Source: Bacteroidota bacterium (GTDB lineage Bacteria; Bacteroidota; Bacteroidia; Bacteroidales; JAKIYJ01). Taken from it: 10,303 nt of DNA. Positions 1 through 7,864 of this stretch are shown here, in pieces. The stretch lies in NCBI GenBank assembly GCA_022708585.1, contig JAKIYJ010000037.1, positions 1-10,303 of the forward strand, written 5' to 3'. A program made the translations under genes and the position numbers. The first letter of the stretch is position 1; every line of letters begins with the position of its first letter. The notes below the pieces were generated by a model. It had not been told where the DNA came from and ran no database searches. It saw nothing but the letters and a program-made list of their open reading frames with translations.

Positions 1-1
1 T

Positions 2-862
2 ATTATTTTAATTGCAATTATTACAAAAAAAATTAAGATAGATTCTTTTCTTTCTCATCTGGGCATTTCTTTTTTCTTTATGGGTGTTGTACTTGCGTTT
101 GGATGCAAATATCAATTCGGTGGCGAAACATCTAATAATAGAAATCATTTTATTACTCTCGAAAAAGGGAAAAATGTATCTGCAACAGAAGGGATAATGA
201 CATATACAGGATATGAAGTTTTTAAAGACAAATCAGTTTATAATATAAATTTCAAAAAAAATAATTCAGAAAAAATTTTGAAATTTTCACCTTCTCTTTT
301 ACACAATGCGGTATATGGCGATGTATTTGAGCCTTCTGTGTGCAAAGTATTATGTGGTGATTATTTTATATATGTTTTGAAAAGTGGTATAAATCCATTC
401 AAAGACAATGTTATTGTTGCAGAAAAAGATTCATTATGGATTTCTATTAATCAAACTATACAATATAAGGATTTAAACATAAACTTAAAAAAAATTGAAA
501 CTGATTTTATTAAATCTACGACTGATTTTGATAATGTAATCATCAATGCTTTTTTAAATATACAAAATAAAAATATTGATACAGTTGTAAAAGTTTCGTA
601 TACTGTAAAAGAGGGCAATTTATTTCATAATGATGCTTTTTTAATATCACCCTCACTTGAAATAAAATTTAATTCGATATCAGCAGATGGACTAAAAATA
701 CAACTTGTTATTATTCCGCAAAAATCGGATTATATAATAGTTAAAGCTGAATATTTCCCATTTATTAATTTACTATGGTTAGGAATTGCAATGTTAGGGT
801 CTGGATTGCTATTGGGGATTTTCTTTCAAAAAAGATGCATAATTATGAATAATAATGAGTAA
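2..862 (+). CDS. ccmF: Cytochrome c maturation protein, CcmF/CcsA type (3' part, cut by the window edge)
   Basis: The reading frame is open to the left edge, so this is the last 286 residues of a larger protein; the ATG at 80 is internal. CcmF-type proteins are inner-membrane parts of the haem lyase that attaches haem to apocytochromes c outside the membrane. Visible parts are the end of one membrane segment, a segment at about residues 14-33 beginning SHLGISFFFMG (CcmF proteins carry a similar His-Leu/Ile-Gly helix), a periplasmic domain of about 200 residues, and a final helix at about 250-275. That helix starts PFINLLWLGIAMLGSG, close to the family's usual PxINLLWxG ending. The match rests on these helices and on the topology; the periplasmic domain is poorly conserved. 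The WWD haem-binding loop would lie upstream and cannot be checked. No ccmE or ccmH is in view. It converges with the kinase gene, 4 bases between stops. Confidence 0.78.
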   Translation: MILIAIITKKIKIDSFLSHLGISFFFMGVVLAFGCKYQFGGETSNNRNHFITLEKGKNVSATEGIMTYTGYEVFKDKSVYNINFKKNNSEKILKFSPSLLHNAVYGDVFEPSVCKVLCGDYFIYVLKSGINPFKDNVIVAEKDSLWISINQTIQYKDLNINLKKIETDFIKSTTDFDNVIINAFLNIQNKNIDTVVKVSYTVKEGNLFHNDAFLISPSLEIKFNSISADGLKIQLVIIPQKSDYIIVKAEYFPFINLLWLGIAMLGSGLLLGIFFQKRCIIMNNNE

Positions 863-866
863 ATCA

Positions 867-2534
867 TCATATATTTTCGGGTAATTTAATGATAAAAACT
901 GTTCCTTTGCCTGTTTCAGATTCAAAAGTTATTTCTCCTCCTGCATTTTCTATAATATTTTTTACTATTGCAAGTCCAAGTCCCATACTTCCCGATTTTG
1001 TTGAAAAATCTGGCATAAAGATTTTCGATTTTTGGTCTTCTTCTATTCCTTTTCCATTGTCTTCGACAGTAATTACATTAAAACCATTATTTTTATAAAG
1101 TTTTATTTTAATAAGTCCTTTTTTATCTTTTGCAATAGATTGCAGAGCATTATTCAATAAATTATTAAATACTCTTAACATTTGTTTTTTGTCTGCAACT
1201 ATGTTAAAAGAAGTATTTGTATCATATTCAAAAGTTAATGTAATATTTTCTATTTCTTTAAAAATTTCGGCAGAGTTATTAATAATATTGACAAGGTCAA
1301 GTTTTTCCTTAAAAGTTTTTGGCATTTGTGCAAAATCAGAAAATTCAGAAGCAATATTTGAAAGATTTTCAATTTGTTCAATAAGATTATTCATAAAGTT
1401 ATTAATACGTAAATCTATATCTGGAGCGTGTTCATTCCATGATTTTAACAAATATTGAGTGCTTAGTTTCATAGGAGTAAGAGGATTTTTTATTTCATGA
1501 GCCACCTGTCGTGCCATTTCACGCCATGCACTTTCTCTTTCAGATTGAGCAAGTTTTTGAACACTTTTTTCAAGTTCGTCAATTAATCTATTATATTCGG
1601 CTATTAAACTGCCTATTTCATCATCTCTATTCCATTCAATTTTTTTGTTTTTATGATTTAGTGCAAGTGTACCAAGACTGGTTGTAATAAGTTGTAGTGG
1701 TCTTGTAACATATTTAGAGATAATTAAAGCAAAAATTATTGAAAGCCCAGTAAGAAAAATAAAAATATTAATAAAAGCTGTAATGAAAGTAGTAATTCCT
1801 TGTTGCATTTCATTCTGGCGGGTGAAATATGGCAAATTTAAATAGGCAATGATTTTATTTTGATTATTTCTAAATGGGATATATGCCGAAAGGAATTCCA
1901 TTTTGCCTATTGACTCATTAATTATAAGTCTACTCTTTTTACCAGAATATAACTCATTATAAGCAATTGGATTCATCCACTTTGAAACCAGACCCTCATC
2001 GTATAATTCTTTTCTGGTTGTTGAAATCAATTCTCCATTAATATTAAAAAGATTAATATCGGTAAAATAAATGTTGTACAAGTTTCTTAAATAAGAATTT
2101 ATCTCATTCGACATTAAAGGTGTAATACTTTCAGTATTAGAGAGATTTTGCTGAAGTTCAACAAGTATTGAATGTGTCTTTTCATCAAGTGCCTCCTTGT
2201 TTTTTCGGTCATTAAGTTTTTTAATATAAAATACAGAAGACATTCCAATAATTCCAAATGAAAGTACAACAATAAATACAATAGATAATTGTAGTCTTTG
2301 TCGAAAATCAGGTTTAAATTTTAGCCCTTTAATACCGTAATTTAATAAAAAAACAGATGGCAAAGCAAATATGCACAGTAGTATAAGTAAATATGTAAAA
2401 GGAGCTATTTTGCAAAATATATCATCATTTTTACGACTTATAACAATTTTTGAATCTTTTTCAATCTTGTATACAAAATGATTATAATCATTTTTATCAA
2501 TAAAATTATTAGACAAATCGTCATTTTTTAACAA
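867..2534 (-). CDS. NtrY-like sensor histidine kinase, kinase half (frame-split from the upstream ORF)
   Basis: This 555-residue frame holds a complete transmitter. Order: helices at about 45-68 and 82-105, an extracytoplasmic sensor stretch at about 110-245, a helix at about 250-273, a HAMP linker at about 275-328, then the kinase. The H-box is REMARQVAHEIKNPLTPMKL with the phosphorylated His346. The N-box is NLLNNA (458-463), G1 is DNGKGIEE (492-499), the F-box lies around FMPDFSTKSG (506-515), and G2 is MGLGLAIVK (517-525). The H-box wording is typical of NtrY. It should autophosphorylate and pass phosphate to a response regulator, but none is adjacent. The only start before the helices is TTG at 2534, inside the upstream ORF; the first ATG codon is residue 98, within the second helix. 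Sequence before helix 1 (YNHFVYK, VISRK) reads as a continuation of the upstream ORF's end. I infer one ancestral gene broken by a -1 frame change. Signal unknown. Confidence 0.85.
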   Translation of the reverse strand: MLKNDDLSNNFIDKNDYNHFVYKIEKDSKIVISRKNDDIFCKIAPFTYLLILLCIFALPSVFLLNYGIKGLKFKPDFRQRLQLSIVFIVVLSFGIIGMSSVFYIKKLNDRKNKEALDEKTHSILVELQQNLSNTESITPLMSNEINSYLRNLYNIYFTDINLFNINGELISTTRKELYDEGLVSKWMNPIAYNELYSGKKSRLIINESIGKMEFLSAYIPFRNNQNKIIAYLNLPYFTRQNEMQQGITTFITAFINIFIFLTGLSIIFALIISKYVTRPLQLITTSLGTLALNHKNKKIEWNRDDEIGSLIAEYNRLIDELEKSVQKLAQSERESAWREMARQVAHEIKNPLTPMKLSTQYLLKSWNEHAPDIDLRINNFMNNLIEQIENLSNIASEFSDFAQMPKTFKEKLDLVNIINNSAEIFKEIENITLTFEYDTNTSFNIVADKKQMLRVFNNLLNNALQSIAKDKKGLIKIKLYKNNGFNVITVEDNGKGIEEDQKSKIFMPDFSTKSGSMGLGLAIVKNIIENAGGEITFESETGKGTVFIIKLPENI

Positions 2535-4549
2535 GTCGGATAAATAAATTTTCCATAACTTTCTATTAATGTACCCGACTTATAAAAAGCATAAGAATAA
2601 TCAGCAAGTTCAGTATTGAAACCTGTTTTTTGATATACAAATAATTCGGGTAAGCCAAGTCCTTTTAGTATAAATTTAGGTTTGAACTCTATATATAAAG
2701 TTATTGAATTATTAATGTCATTTTTTTTATTGTTAAAATTGATTATACCAAGATACCCCTTATACGAATTGCCATAGTCAACATAAAATAAATTCTTGTC
2801 TGTCGTTGAATATATTGAATCTTTAACAAGAGAATTAAAAAAATCCTGACAATTAACATTTACTGCAAAAGGTTGAACATTTAATTTATCATATTTATTG
2901 CAAAAAGTTAATTGTATATTGAAATTATCCCAGTATTTGTCAAAATATTTTTCTAAAATTTTATTTGAAATAATATTTTCGTCATAAGAAGTTTTATGTA
3001 ATAATTCATTTATTTCTTCATCGTGTAAAATATTTGTACTTATTTGTTGAAAAAGATATTCTGCAACAGGGTCTTTTTCTTTTGCCAGCTTTAAAGCAAG
3101 CAATTTTCTTTTTTCCTGTTCCTTAATTTTGAAATTTTGTGAAAGAATAATAGTAGAATAAGCAGAAAACAAGGCAAATGCAATAAAAATTTTCACAGTT
3201 ATTTTATCATTGTTCAACAAACGGTAGCTTATGATAATAGTTAAAAAAATTACAGTAAATGCAGTAATAAATTTAATATCAATCAAATATGTAAAAAGAT
3301 TTATTATAAAAAATAAGGCGACAAGACTGATAAAAACAATAAAATTTTGTTTAAAATATTCATTGTTATAAAATATTAAATTATAAATTTTTAAAATAGC
3401 AACAGTTAATAGAAATATTAATATTATAATAATAAAATAAGCAAGTAATGAAAAAATATCAAGATTGAATATATTATCAGGATTAAGTGTAATACTTGAA
3501 TCTATTACCAGACTCTTAATTATGTAATGAAAAAATCCAAATAAAGCCAGATAAAAAATTAATGAAAAAATTGTTATAATAATTTGAATTTTTTTATTAT
3601 CAGCAGTAATATTTAATTTGTTATAAAAAGCCAATACAATAAAGATGACAGTGAGTATGGTAAGAAACAAATCTCCCAAAGATGGCAAAAAAATGGAACT
3701 TGCATATAGTTGAGGACTGAAAATTATTGTGTCGTATAGTGGAGATAGAATTTTGTATTTATAAAATACAAACCTTGTAAAAATCAATAATACAGTATAA
3801 ATTATCAGAAAAATATTGTTATTGGTCTTAATTTTTGAAAATATATTCAGTATACAATAAATAAAATATAGTAATACACAATAAAAAAGTATATATAAAA
3901 CAAATATTAAAATACTTATTTTGGATGAATAAGAAAATTTGCCTGTTTTATTCAATGAAAATAAGAATTTATTATCGTAAGAATAAATATTAATATTGTT
4001 TTTTGATAATGAAAGTTCGGTATTTTCTGGGATATTAAGTTTATTATTAAATGAATTCGTGAGATATTCATTTTGATATTTATAGTTTGATTTAATCAGT
4101 ATATAAGCTGTAATGGTCCATGGTGGCTGTTTAGAACTTCTAATTTCATAGAAACCATTTTTAAGTTGACTGATTAATGAGGTATCATTTGTAATAAAAT
4201 CAGAATATTCAGGTAATGGCACATGATTATCGGTCCAGTAAACTAATGAATCATTATAAAAGGCATATAAAGAAATACCATTATCACACAGACTTTGTAA
4301 AATGTAAGTATTGTCAAAAGGGTTAGTATCAGGATTTTTGTTTAATCTTTCAACAGTATTATTTAAAATATTAATTGTTTCTTTTTCGAGTAAATGTAAT
4401 TTATTTTCGATAGATTTAATATTATTATATAAGATGTTATTTTGTTTATTATAATAATTTGAAACAAAAAATAATATAATTAATATCAAAATCGTTAAAA
4501 ATCCCGAAATTATACTTTTAGATATATATTTATTATGTTTAAATTGCAT
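2528..4549 (-). CDS. Multi-pass membrane sensor half of the split histidine kinase
   Basis: The frame extends to a TTG at 4591, but the ATG at 4549 (673 residues) is preferred because it places a short basic N-terminus directly before the first helix. Layout in that numbering: helix at about 14-33; a soluble, probably periplasmic region at about 35-205; about eight closely spaced helices between 210 and 470; then a soluble region at 475-673. The soluble tail includes KDPVAEYLF (492-500) and DYSYAFYKSGTLIESYGKF near the end. From memory, both patterns occur inside single-chain Bacteroidota sensor kinases of about 1,200 residues, where the tail leads into two more helices, HAMP and the kinase. 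Here the frame stops at YPTC, overlapping the kinase frame by 7 bases. Joined, the two halves make about 1,225 residues, a full-length protein. Alone, this ORF has no catalytic domain. It lies 210 bases downstream of atpC on the same strand; co-transcription is possible but unproven. Confidence 0.75.
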   Translation of the reverse strand: MQFKHNKYISKSIISGFLTILILIILFFVSNYYNKQNNILYNNIKSIENKLHLLEKETINILNNTVERLNKNPDTNPFDNTYILQSLCDNGISLYAFYNDSLVYWTDNHVPLPEYSDFITNDTSLISQLKNGFYEIRSSKQPPWTITAYILIKSNYKYQNEYLTNSFNNKLNIPENTELSLSKNNINIYSYDNKFLFSLNKTGKFSYSSKISILIFVLYILFYCVLLYFIYCILNIFSKIKTNNNIFLIIYTVLLIFTRFVFYKYKILSPLYDTIIFSPQLYASSIFLPSLGDLFLTILTVIFIVLAFYNKLNITADNKKIQIIITIFSLIFYLALFGFFHYIIKSLVIDSSITLNPDNIFNLDIFSLLAYFIIIILIFLLTVAILKIYNLIFYNNEYFKQNFIVFISLVALFFIINLFTYLIDIKFITAFTVIFLTIIISYRLLNNDKITVKIFIAFALFSAYSTIILSQNFKIKEQEKRKLLALKLAKEKDPVAEYLFQQISTNILHDEEINELLHKTSYDENIISNKILEKYFDKYWDNFNIQLTFCNKYDKLNVQPFAVNVNCQDFFNSLVKDSIYSTTDKNLFYVDYGNSYKGYLGIINFNNKKNDINNSITLYIEFKPKFILKGLGLPELFVYQKTGFNTELADYSYAFYKSGTLIESYGKFIYPTC

Positions 4550-4759
4550 AAAAATATTTGAATGTAAGATATAAATATAGATTTTTGGCAAACAAATTTC
4601 GCAATAAAATTATAAATAGCCAATAAATTTAATTTGAGGTTATTTTTTAGGTAATGAGAAAGTTATATAGTGAATTTATAAATTTTATTACTTCCTTTCC
4701 ACTTTTAAACTACTGGTGAAAAGTTGTTATAATAAAAATAAGAAGAATTTTGCAGAAAA

Positions 4760-4996
4760 TTATTCAGCAAGAATAATAATTATATTATTCAAAACTTCGA
4801 TAATTCCGCCTTTTATTTCGACAAATTCTTTATTTTTATCAGATGTAATAATTTTTATTTTACCTTTTTTCAGGACAGCAATGAGAGGTGCGTGATTATT
4901 GAGTATTTCAAAAGAACCGTCGGCACCCGGCAGTTGCACAAGGTCAATCTCTCCTTTCCACAAACTATGATCGGGTGTTAAAATTTCGAGATTCAT
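4760..4996 (-). CDS. atpC: F1Fo ATP synthase epsilon subunit, short form
   Basis: Epsilon is part of the central stalk of F1 on the cytoplasmic side and couples rotation of the c-ring to catalysis. The 78 residues cover only the N-terminal beta-sandwich domain. Family marks are MNLEILTPDH at the start, LPGADGSFEILNNHAPLIAV (22-41), LKKGKIKI (42-49) and GGIIEVLNN (63-71). The two-helix C-terminal domain, which in E. coli (about 139 residues) can inhibit ATP hydrolysis, is absent; the frame ends with a clean stop and no sign of a frameshift. Short epsilon subunits of this size are, to my knowledge, usual in Bacteroidota. The gene starts 34 bases after the atpD stop, on the same strand and in the usual beta-epsilon order, so the two are very probably one transcript. 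Confidence 0.95.
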   Translation of the reverse strand: MNLEILTPDHSLWKGEIDLVQLPGADGSFEILNNHAPLIAVLKKGKIKIITSDKNKEFVEIKGGIIEVLNNIIIILAE

Positions 4997-5030
4997 TTTG
5001 ATAAAATCATTATGTGAATATTTGTGTTTA

Positions 5031-6542
5031 TTATTTTGAAGATTCAGAAAGTATTTGTGTTCCTTTTTCTATGGCTTCTTCGATAGTACCAACGAAGCTA
5101 AATGCAGATTCGGGATATTCATCAACTTCTCCGTTTAAAATCATTTTAAAGCCTTTAATTGTATCTTCAATAGGTACAAAAACCCCTTTTATTCCTGTAA
5201 ATTGTTCAGCAACATGAAATGGTTGTGAAAGGAAACGCTGTACTATTCTTGCTCTATGTACAATAAGTTTATCTTCGTCTGAAAGTTCGTCCATGCCTAA
5301 AATTGCAATAATATCCTGTAGTTCTTTATATCGTTGTAAAATCTCCTTAACTTTTTGAGCGGTATTATAATGTTCTTCTCCTACAACATTTGGTGTCAAG
5401 ATTCTTGAAGTAGAATCGAGGGGGTCAACGGCTGGGTAAATGCCGAGTTCGGAGATTTTACGGCTAAGTACTGTGGTAGCGTCAAGGTGTGCAAAAGTAG
5501 TAGCTGGAGCAGGGTCTGTCAGGTCATCAGCTGGGACATAAACAGCCTGTACCGAGGTGATAGAACCTCTTTTAGTTGAGGTTATTCTTTCCTGCATAAT
5601 GCCCATTTCAGTTGCCAGAGTAGGTTGATAACCAACGGCAGAAGGCATACGTCCTAAAAGTGCTGAAACTTCTGAACCTGCCTGTGTGAAACGGAAGATG
5701 TTATCAATAAAGAAAAGTATATCGCGGCCCCCGGTTGTTTCATCTCCATCCCTAAAATATTCTGCCATTGTTAGTCCAGAAAGAGCAACTCTGGCACGAG
5801 CACCAGGTGGTTCATTCATTTGTCCGAAAACCAGTGTGGCTTGCGACTTACCTAATTCATCCATATCAACAGTTGATAAATCCCAATCCCCTTTTTTCAT
5901 ATTTTCTAAAAACTTTTCTCCGTATCGTATAACACCTGATTCTATCATCTCACGAAGCAAATCATTACCTTCACGAGTCCTTTCTCCAACACCTCCAAAG
6001 ACAGACATACCTGAATATTTTTTTGCTATGTTATTTATCAATTCCATAATAATAACGGTCTTTCCTACACCAGCGCCACCAAATAATCCAATTTTACCAC
6101 CTTTGGCATAAGGTTCAATAAGGTCAATAACCTTAATTCCAGTATATAGAACCTCCTGTTCAGTAGATAAATTCTCAAATGTAGGAGGGTCTTTATGTAT
6201 ACTGCTGGTTCTATCGCGGGGAACAGGACCTATTCCGTCAATAGTATCACCTATAACATTAAACAACCTGCCTTTTACAAAATCACCTGTAGGCATTGAA
6301 ATAGTGTTGCCTGTTGCAATCACAGGCAATCCACGACGTAAACCATCAGTGGAATCCATTGCTATTGTTCGTACTGTGTTTTCTCCAATATCTTGTTGAC
6401 ATTCAAGAACTATCTTATTGCCATTATCATTTGTTACTTCAAGGGATTCATAAATATTAGGCAGATTTTCTTCATTTTCAAAACTCACATCAACAACAGC
6501 ACCAATAATTTGGGATATTTTCCCCACTCTTTCTTTACTCAT
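5031..6542 (-). CDS. atpD: F1Fo ATP synthase beta subunit
   Basis: Catalytic subunit of F1, making ATP from ADP and phosphate in the cytoplasm as the central stalk turns. All 503 residues appear present. The N-terminal barrel starts GKISQIIGAVVDVSF (7-21). The Walker A loop is GGAGVGKT (155-162) and the catalytic glutamate is Glu187 in GERTREGNDL. Further marks are GQMNEPPGARARVALSGLT (240-258), the Walker B region DILFFIDNIFRFTQAGSEVS (274-293), GYQPTLATEMG (304-314) and the DELSEED-type acidic loop, here DELSDED (418-424). A segment at about 207-232 (YGEKF to DELGKS) is longer than in E. coli; beta subunits of Bacteroidota usually carry it. ATG at 6542 is supported by the conserved N-terminus. 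The gene heads an atpD-atpC pair; no other ATP synthase genes are in the window, so Fo and the remaining F1 genes must lie elsewhere. Confidence 0.99.
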   Translation of the reverse strand: MSKERVGKISQIIGAVVDVSFENEENLPNIYESLEVTNDNGNKIVLECQQDIGENTVRTIAMDSTDGLRRGLPVIATGNTISMPTGDFVKGRLFNVIGDTIDGIGPVPRDRTSSIHKDPPTFENLSTEQEVLYTGIKVIDLIEPYAKGGKIGLFGGAGVGKTVIIMELINNIAKKYSGMSVFGGVGERTREGNDLLREMIESGVIRYGEKFLENMKKGDWDLSTVDMDELGKSQATLVFGQMNEPPGARARVALSGLTMAEYFRDGDETTGGRDILFFIDNIFRFTQAGSEVSALLGRMPSAVGYQPTLATEMGIMQERITSTKRGSITSVQAVYVPADDLTDPAPATTFAHLDATTVLSRKISELGIYPAVDPLDSTSRILTPNVVGEEHYNTAQKVKEILQRYKELQDIIAILGMDELSDEDKLIVHRARIVQRFLSQPFHVAEQFTGIKGVFVPIEDTIKGFKMILNGEVDEYPESAFSFVGTIEEAIEKGTQILSESSK

Positions 6543-6580
6543 TTTTTATTATAATAAAACACTTGTTAAAATTAACTGTG

Positions 6581-6612
6581 CGAAATTACTTTTTTTATAA
6601 CAATTTAACGAA
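6581..6612 (-). promoter_or_regulatory. Possible atpD promoter (weak Bacteroidota-type match)
   Basis: On the minus strand, TAATTTCG (6588-6581) is one base from the Bacteroidota -7 consensus TAnnTTTG. A TTCG (6612-6609) lies 20 bases further upstream, where a TTTG-like -33 box is expected. Transcription would start about 30-35 bases before the atpD ATG. Both boxes have one mismatch and the region is AT-rich, so this may be chance. It is placed mainly because atpD must have its promoter in this 143-base divergent gap. Confidence 0.2.
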
Positions 6613-6633
6613 AAATTTTTAATTATATTTTTA

Positions 6634-6641
6634 TATTTTTG
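6634..6641 (+). promoter_or_regulatory. Possible -7 box of the ribF promoter
   Basis: TATTTTTG matches the Bacteroidota sigma -7 consensus TAnnTTTG exactly and sits 45 bases before the ribF start codon, giving a leader of about 35-40 bases. No TTG is found at the expected -33 spacing; only a T-run (6616-6620) is there. An exact match is fairly easy to obtain by chance in sequence this AT-rich, so confidence is low. Confidence 0.3.
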
Positions 6642-6685
6642 CTTCTTTTATCAGATAACGGATATTTATATATTATTTTAATAAG

Positions 6686-7627
6686 GTGCAAATATTTTAC
6701 GGTATTGACGGTTATCCTAAAACCACAAATTCAGTTGTTACTACTGGAACTTTTGATGGCGTGCACCTTGGGCATAAAAAGGTACTTGATACTGTGGTCT
6801 CAGAGGCTTTAAATAAAGGGGGACCAGGTGTAGTAATAACTTTTTTAAATCATCCTCGTATCGTTTTAAATAAAGATGCTGTCAATCTTAATTTTTTAAA
6901 TACACTGGAAGAAAAAATTTCACTTATTGCTGATTGTGGAATTGACAGACTGCTCATACTGCCTTTTGATAAAGAATTTGCTAAACAATCGGCTGAACAA
7001 TATATAAGTAAATATATAAAAGGAATCTTATGTTCAGATTTGATGATTATAGGCTACGATCACCATATAGGTAAAGAACGACAGGCAAACAAAAGTGATA
7101 TTGAAAATGTTGCTGCCTTATATGGAATTAGCACAATTGTTGTACCTCCTGCTTTCATATCCGGACAGGCAGTGAGTTCAACACGAATACGTAATGCGTT
7201 GAAAAAAGGAGATATAAAACAAGCCAATAGTTGTTTGGGATATAATTACTTTTTTAATGGTAAAGTTGTTAATGGAAATCATATAGGAGAAAAACTTGGA
7301 TTCCCAACAGCCAATTTATTAGTTGAAGATAAATTGAAACTTATTCCAGGTGAAGGAGTTTATGCTGTTACTGTTAACCTGAACAGCAATATTTATAAGG
7401 CAATGATGAATATTGGCAATAGACCTACTATAAACAAAAATACTGAATCTAATACCATAATTGAAGTTCATATTTTTGATTTTAATAATTACATATATAA
7501 TGATAAAATCAGGGTTAATGTAATTGAAAAAATTAGAAATGAAATTAAATTTAACGGGCTTGATGAATTAAAATCTCGTCTTGAAATTGATAAGAGTATT
7601 GCTTTAAAAATATTATCATCTTTATAA
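6686..7627 (+). CDS. ribF: Bifunctional riboflavin kinase / FAD synthetase
   Basis: Converts riboflavin to FMN with its C-terminal kinase domain and FMN to FAD with its N-terminal adenylyltransferase domain, both using ATP in the cytoplasm. The 313 residues match the usual length. N-terminal domain: GTFDGVHLGH (21-30) with the nucleotidyltransferase HxGH motif, GYDHHIGKER (123-132), and SSTRIR (164-169), the ISSTxxR-like motif. Kinase domain: GEKLGFPTANL (201-211) with the PTAN motif that binds metal and ATP, GEGVYAV (222-228), MNIGNRPT (241-248) and EVHIFDF (260-266). Start choice: GTG at 6686 is the only usual start codon between the in-frame stop at 6656 and the conserved region, and it gives the family's usual beginning MxIFYGI. 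It is divergent from atpD and convergent with fbaA, and appears to be transcribed alone. Confidence 0.97.
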   Translation: MQIFYGIDGYPKTTNSVVTTGTFDGVHLGHKKVLDTVVSEALNKGGPGVVITFLNHPRIVLNKDAVNLNFLNTLEEKISLIADCGIDRLLILPFDKEFAKQSAEQYISKYIKGILCSDLMIIGYDHHIGKERQANKSDIENVAALYGISTIVVPPAFISGQAVSSTRIRNALKKGDIKQANSCLGYNYFFNGKVVNGNHIGEKLGFPTANLLVEDKLKLIPGEGVYAVTVNLNSNIYKAMMNIGNRPTINKNTESNTIIEVHIFDFNNYIYNDKIRVNVIEKIRNEIKFNGLDELKSRLEIDKSIALKILSSL

Positions 7628-7640
7628 AAAAAACTTTTAC

Positions 7641-7669
7641 TTTTTGGCTCTATTTTAAAATAATGTTGT
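7641..7669 (+). repeat. Left arm of the inverted repeat between ribF and fbaA
   Basis: Starts TTTTTGGCTCTATT, identical to the reverse complement of the right arm over 14 bases. After a small gap the match resumes in AAAAT and TGTTGT, with one 2-base gap in each arm. The arm ends just before the poly-A run. Confidence 0.85.
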
Positions 7670-7805
7670 TAAAAAAAAAAAAATTGACAACTTCTCGTCC
7701 TCGTTTGTAACGATGATGCAACTGCTATACAAAAAAAAGGCGAAAAGAAAAATCACCGCTGCAAAATAATATTCTAAAACCTCTCTATTTTCATAACACC
7801 AATAT

Positions 7806-7850
7806 AACTTTATAAACTTTACAAACTTTATGAACTTTATAAACTTAATG
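7806..7850 (+). repeat. Five-copy 9-bp tandem repeat (AACTTTATA type)
   Basis: Five consecutive 9-base units: AACTTTATA, AACTTTACA, AACTTTATG, AACTTTATA and AACTTAATG. The first four differ from the consensus by at most one base in the last two positions; the fifth is more diverged. The period is exactly 9, a multiple of three, but no start codon or long ORF accompanies it, so it is not obviously coding. It lies inside the inverted-repeat element, close to its right arm. Confidence 0.9.
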
Positions 7851-7864
7851 TATTATGCATAATT

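Noticed and set aside
2546..2554. Programmed -1 slippery site at GGA AAA TTT in the kinase break
   Set aside because: The heptamer A-AAA-TTT does not satisfy X-XXY-YYZ, because Phe-tRNA would re-pair badly on ATT, and I see no clear stem-loop just after it.
4550..4759. 210-base gap between atpC and the sensor gene as a site for a small gene, RNA or terminator
   Set aside because: No ORF, tRNA-like fold or good stem with a T-run was found. CTTTTCACCA and TGGAAAGG on the minus strand pair only with mismatches, and AATTTATAAATT (4673-4684) is a low-complexity palindrome.
5686..6111. 141-codon plus-strand ORF inside atpD
   Set aside because: It is an antisense shadow of the strongly conserved atpD frame, with no family motif. 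The other plus-strand ORFs within the minus-strand genes are rejected for the same reason.
6544..6559. 16-base perfect palindrome TTTTATTATAATAAAA just before the atpD start codon
   Set aside because: It contains only A and T, and a palindrome of this length is expected about once by chance in 10 kb of such AT-rich sequence. It more likely reflects the unstructured AT-rich leader usual before Bacteroidota genes.
7640..7661. Intrinsic terminator after ribF formed by the inverted repeat arm
   Set aside because: The arm pairs with a sequence about 200 bases away, not with a nearby partner, and no local GC-rich stem followed by a T-run was found.
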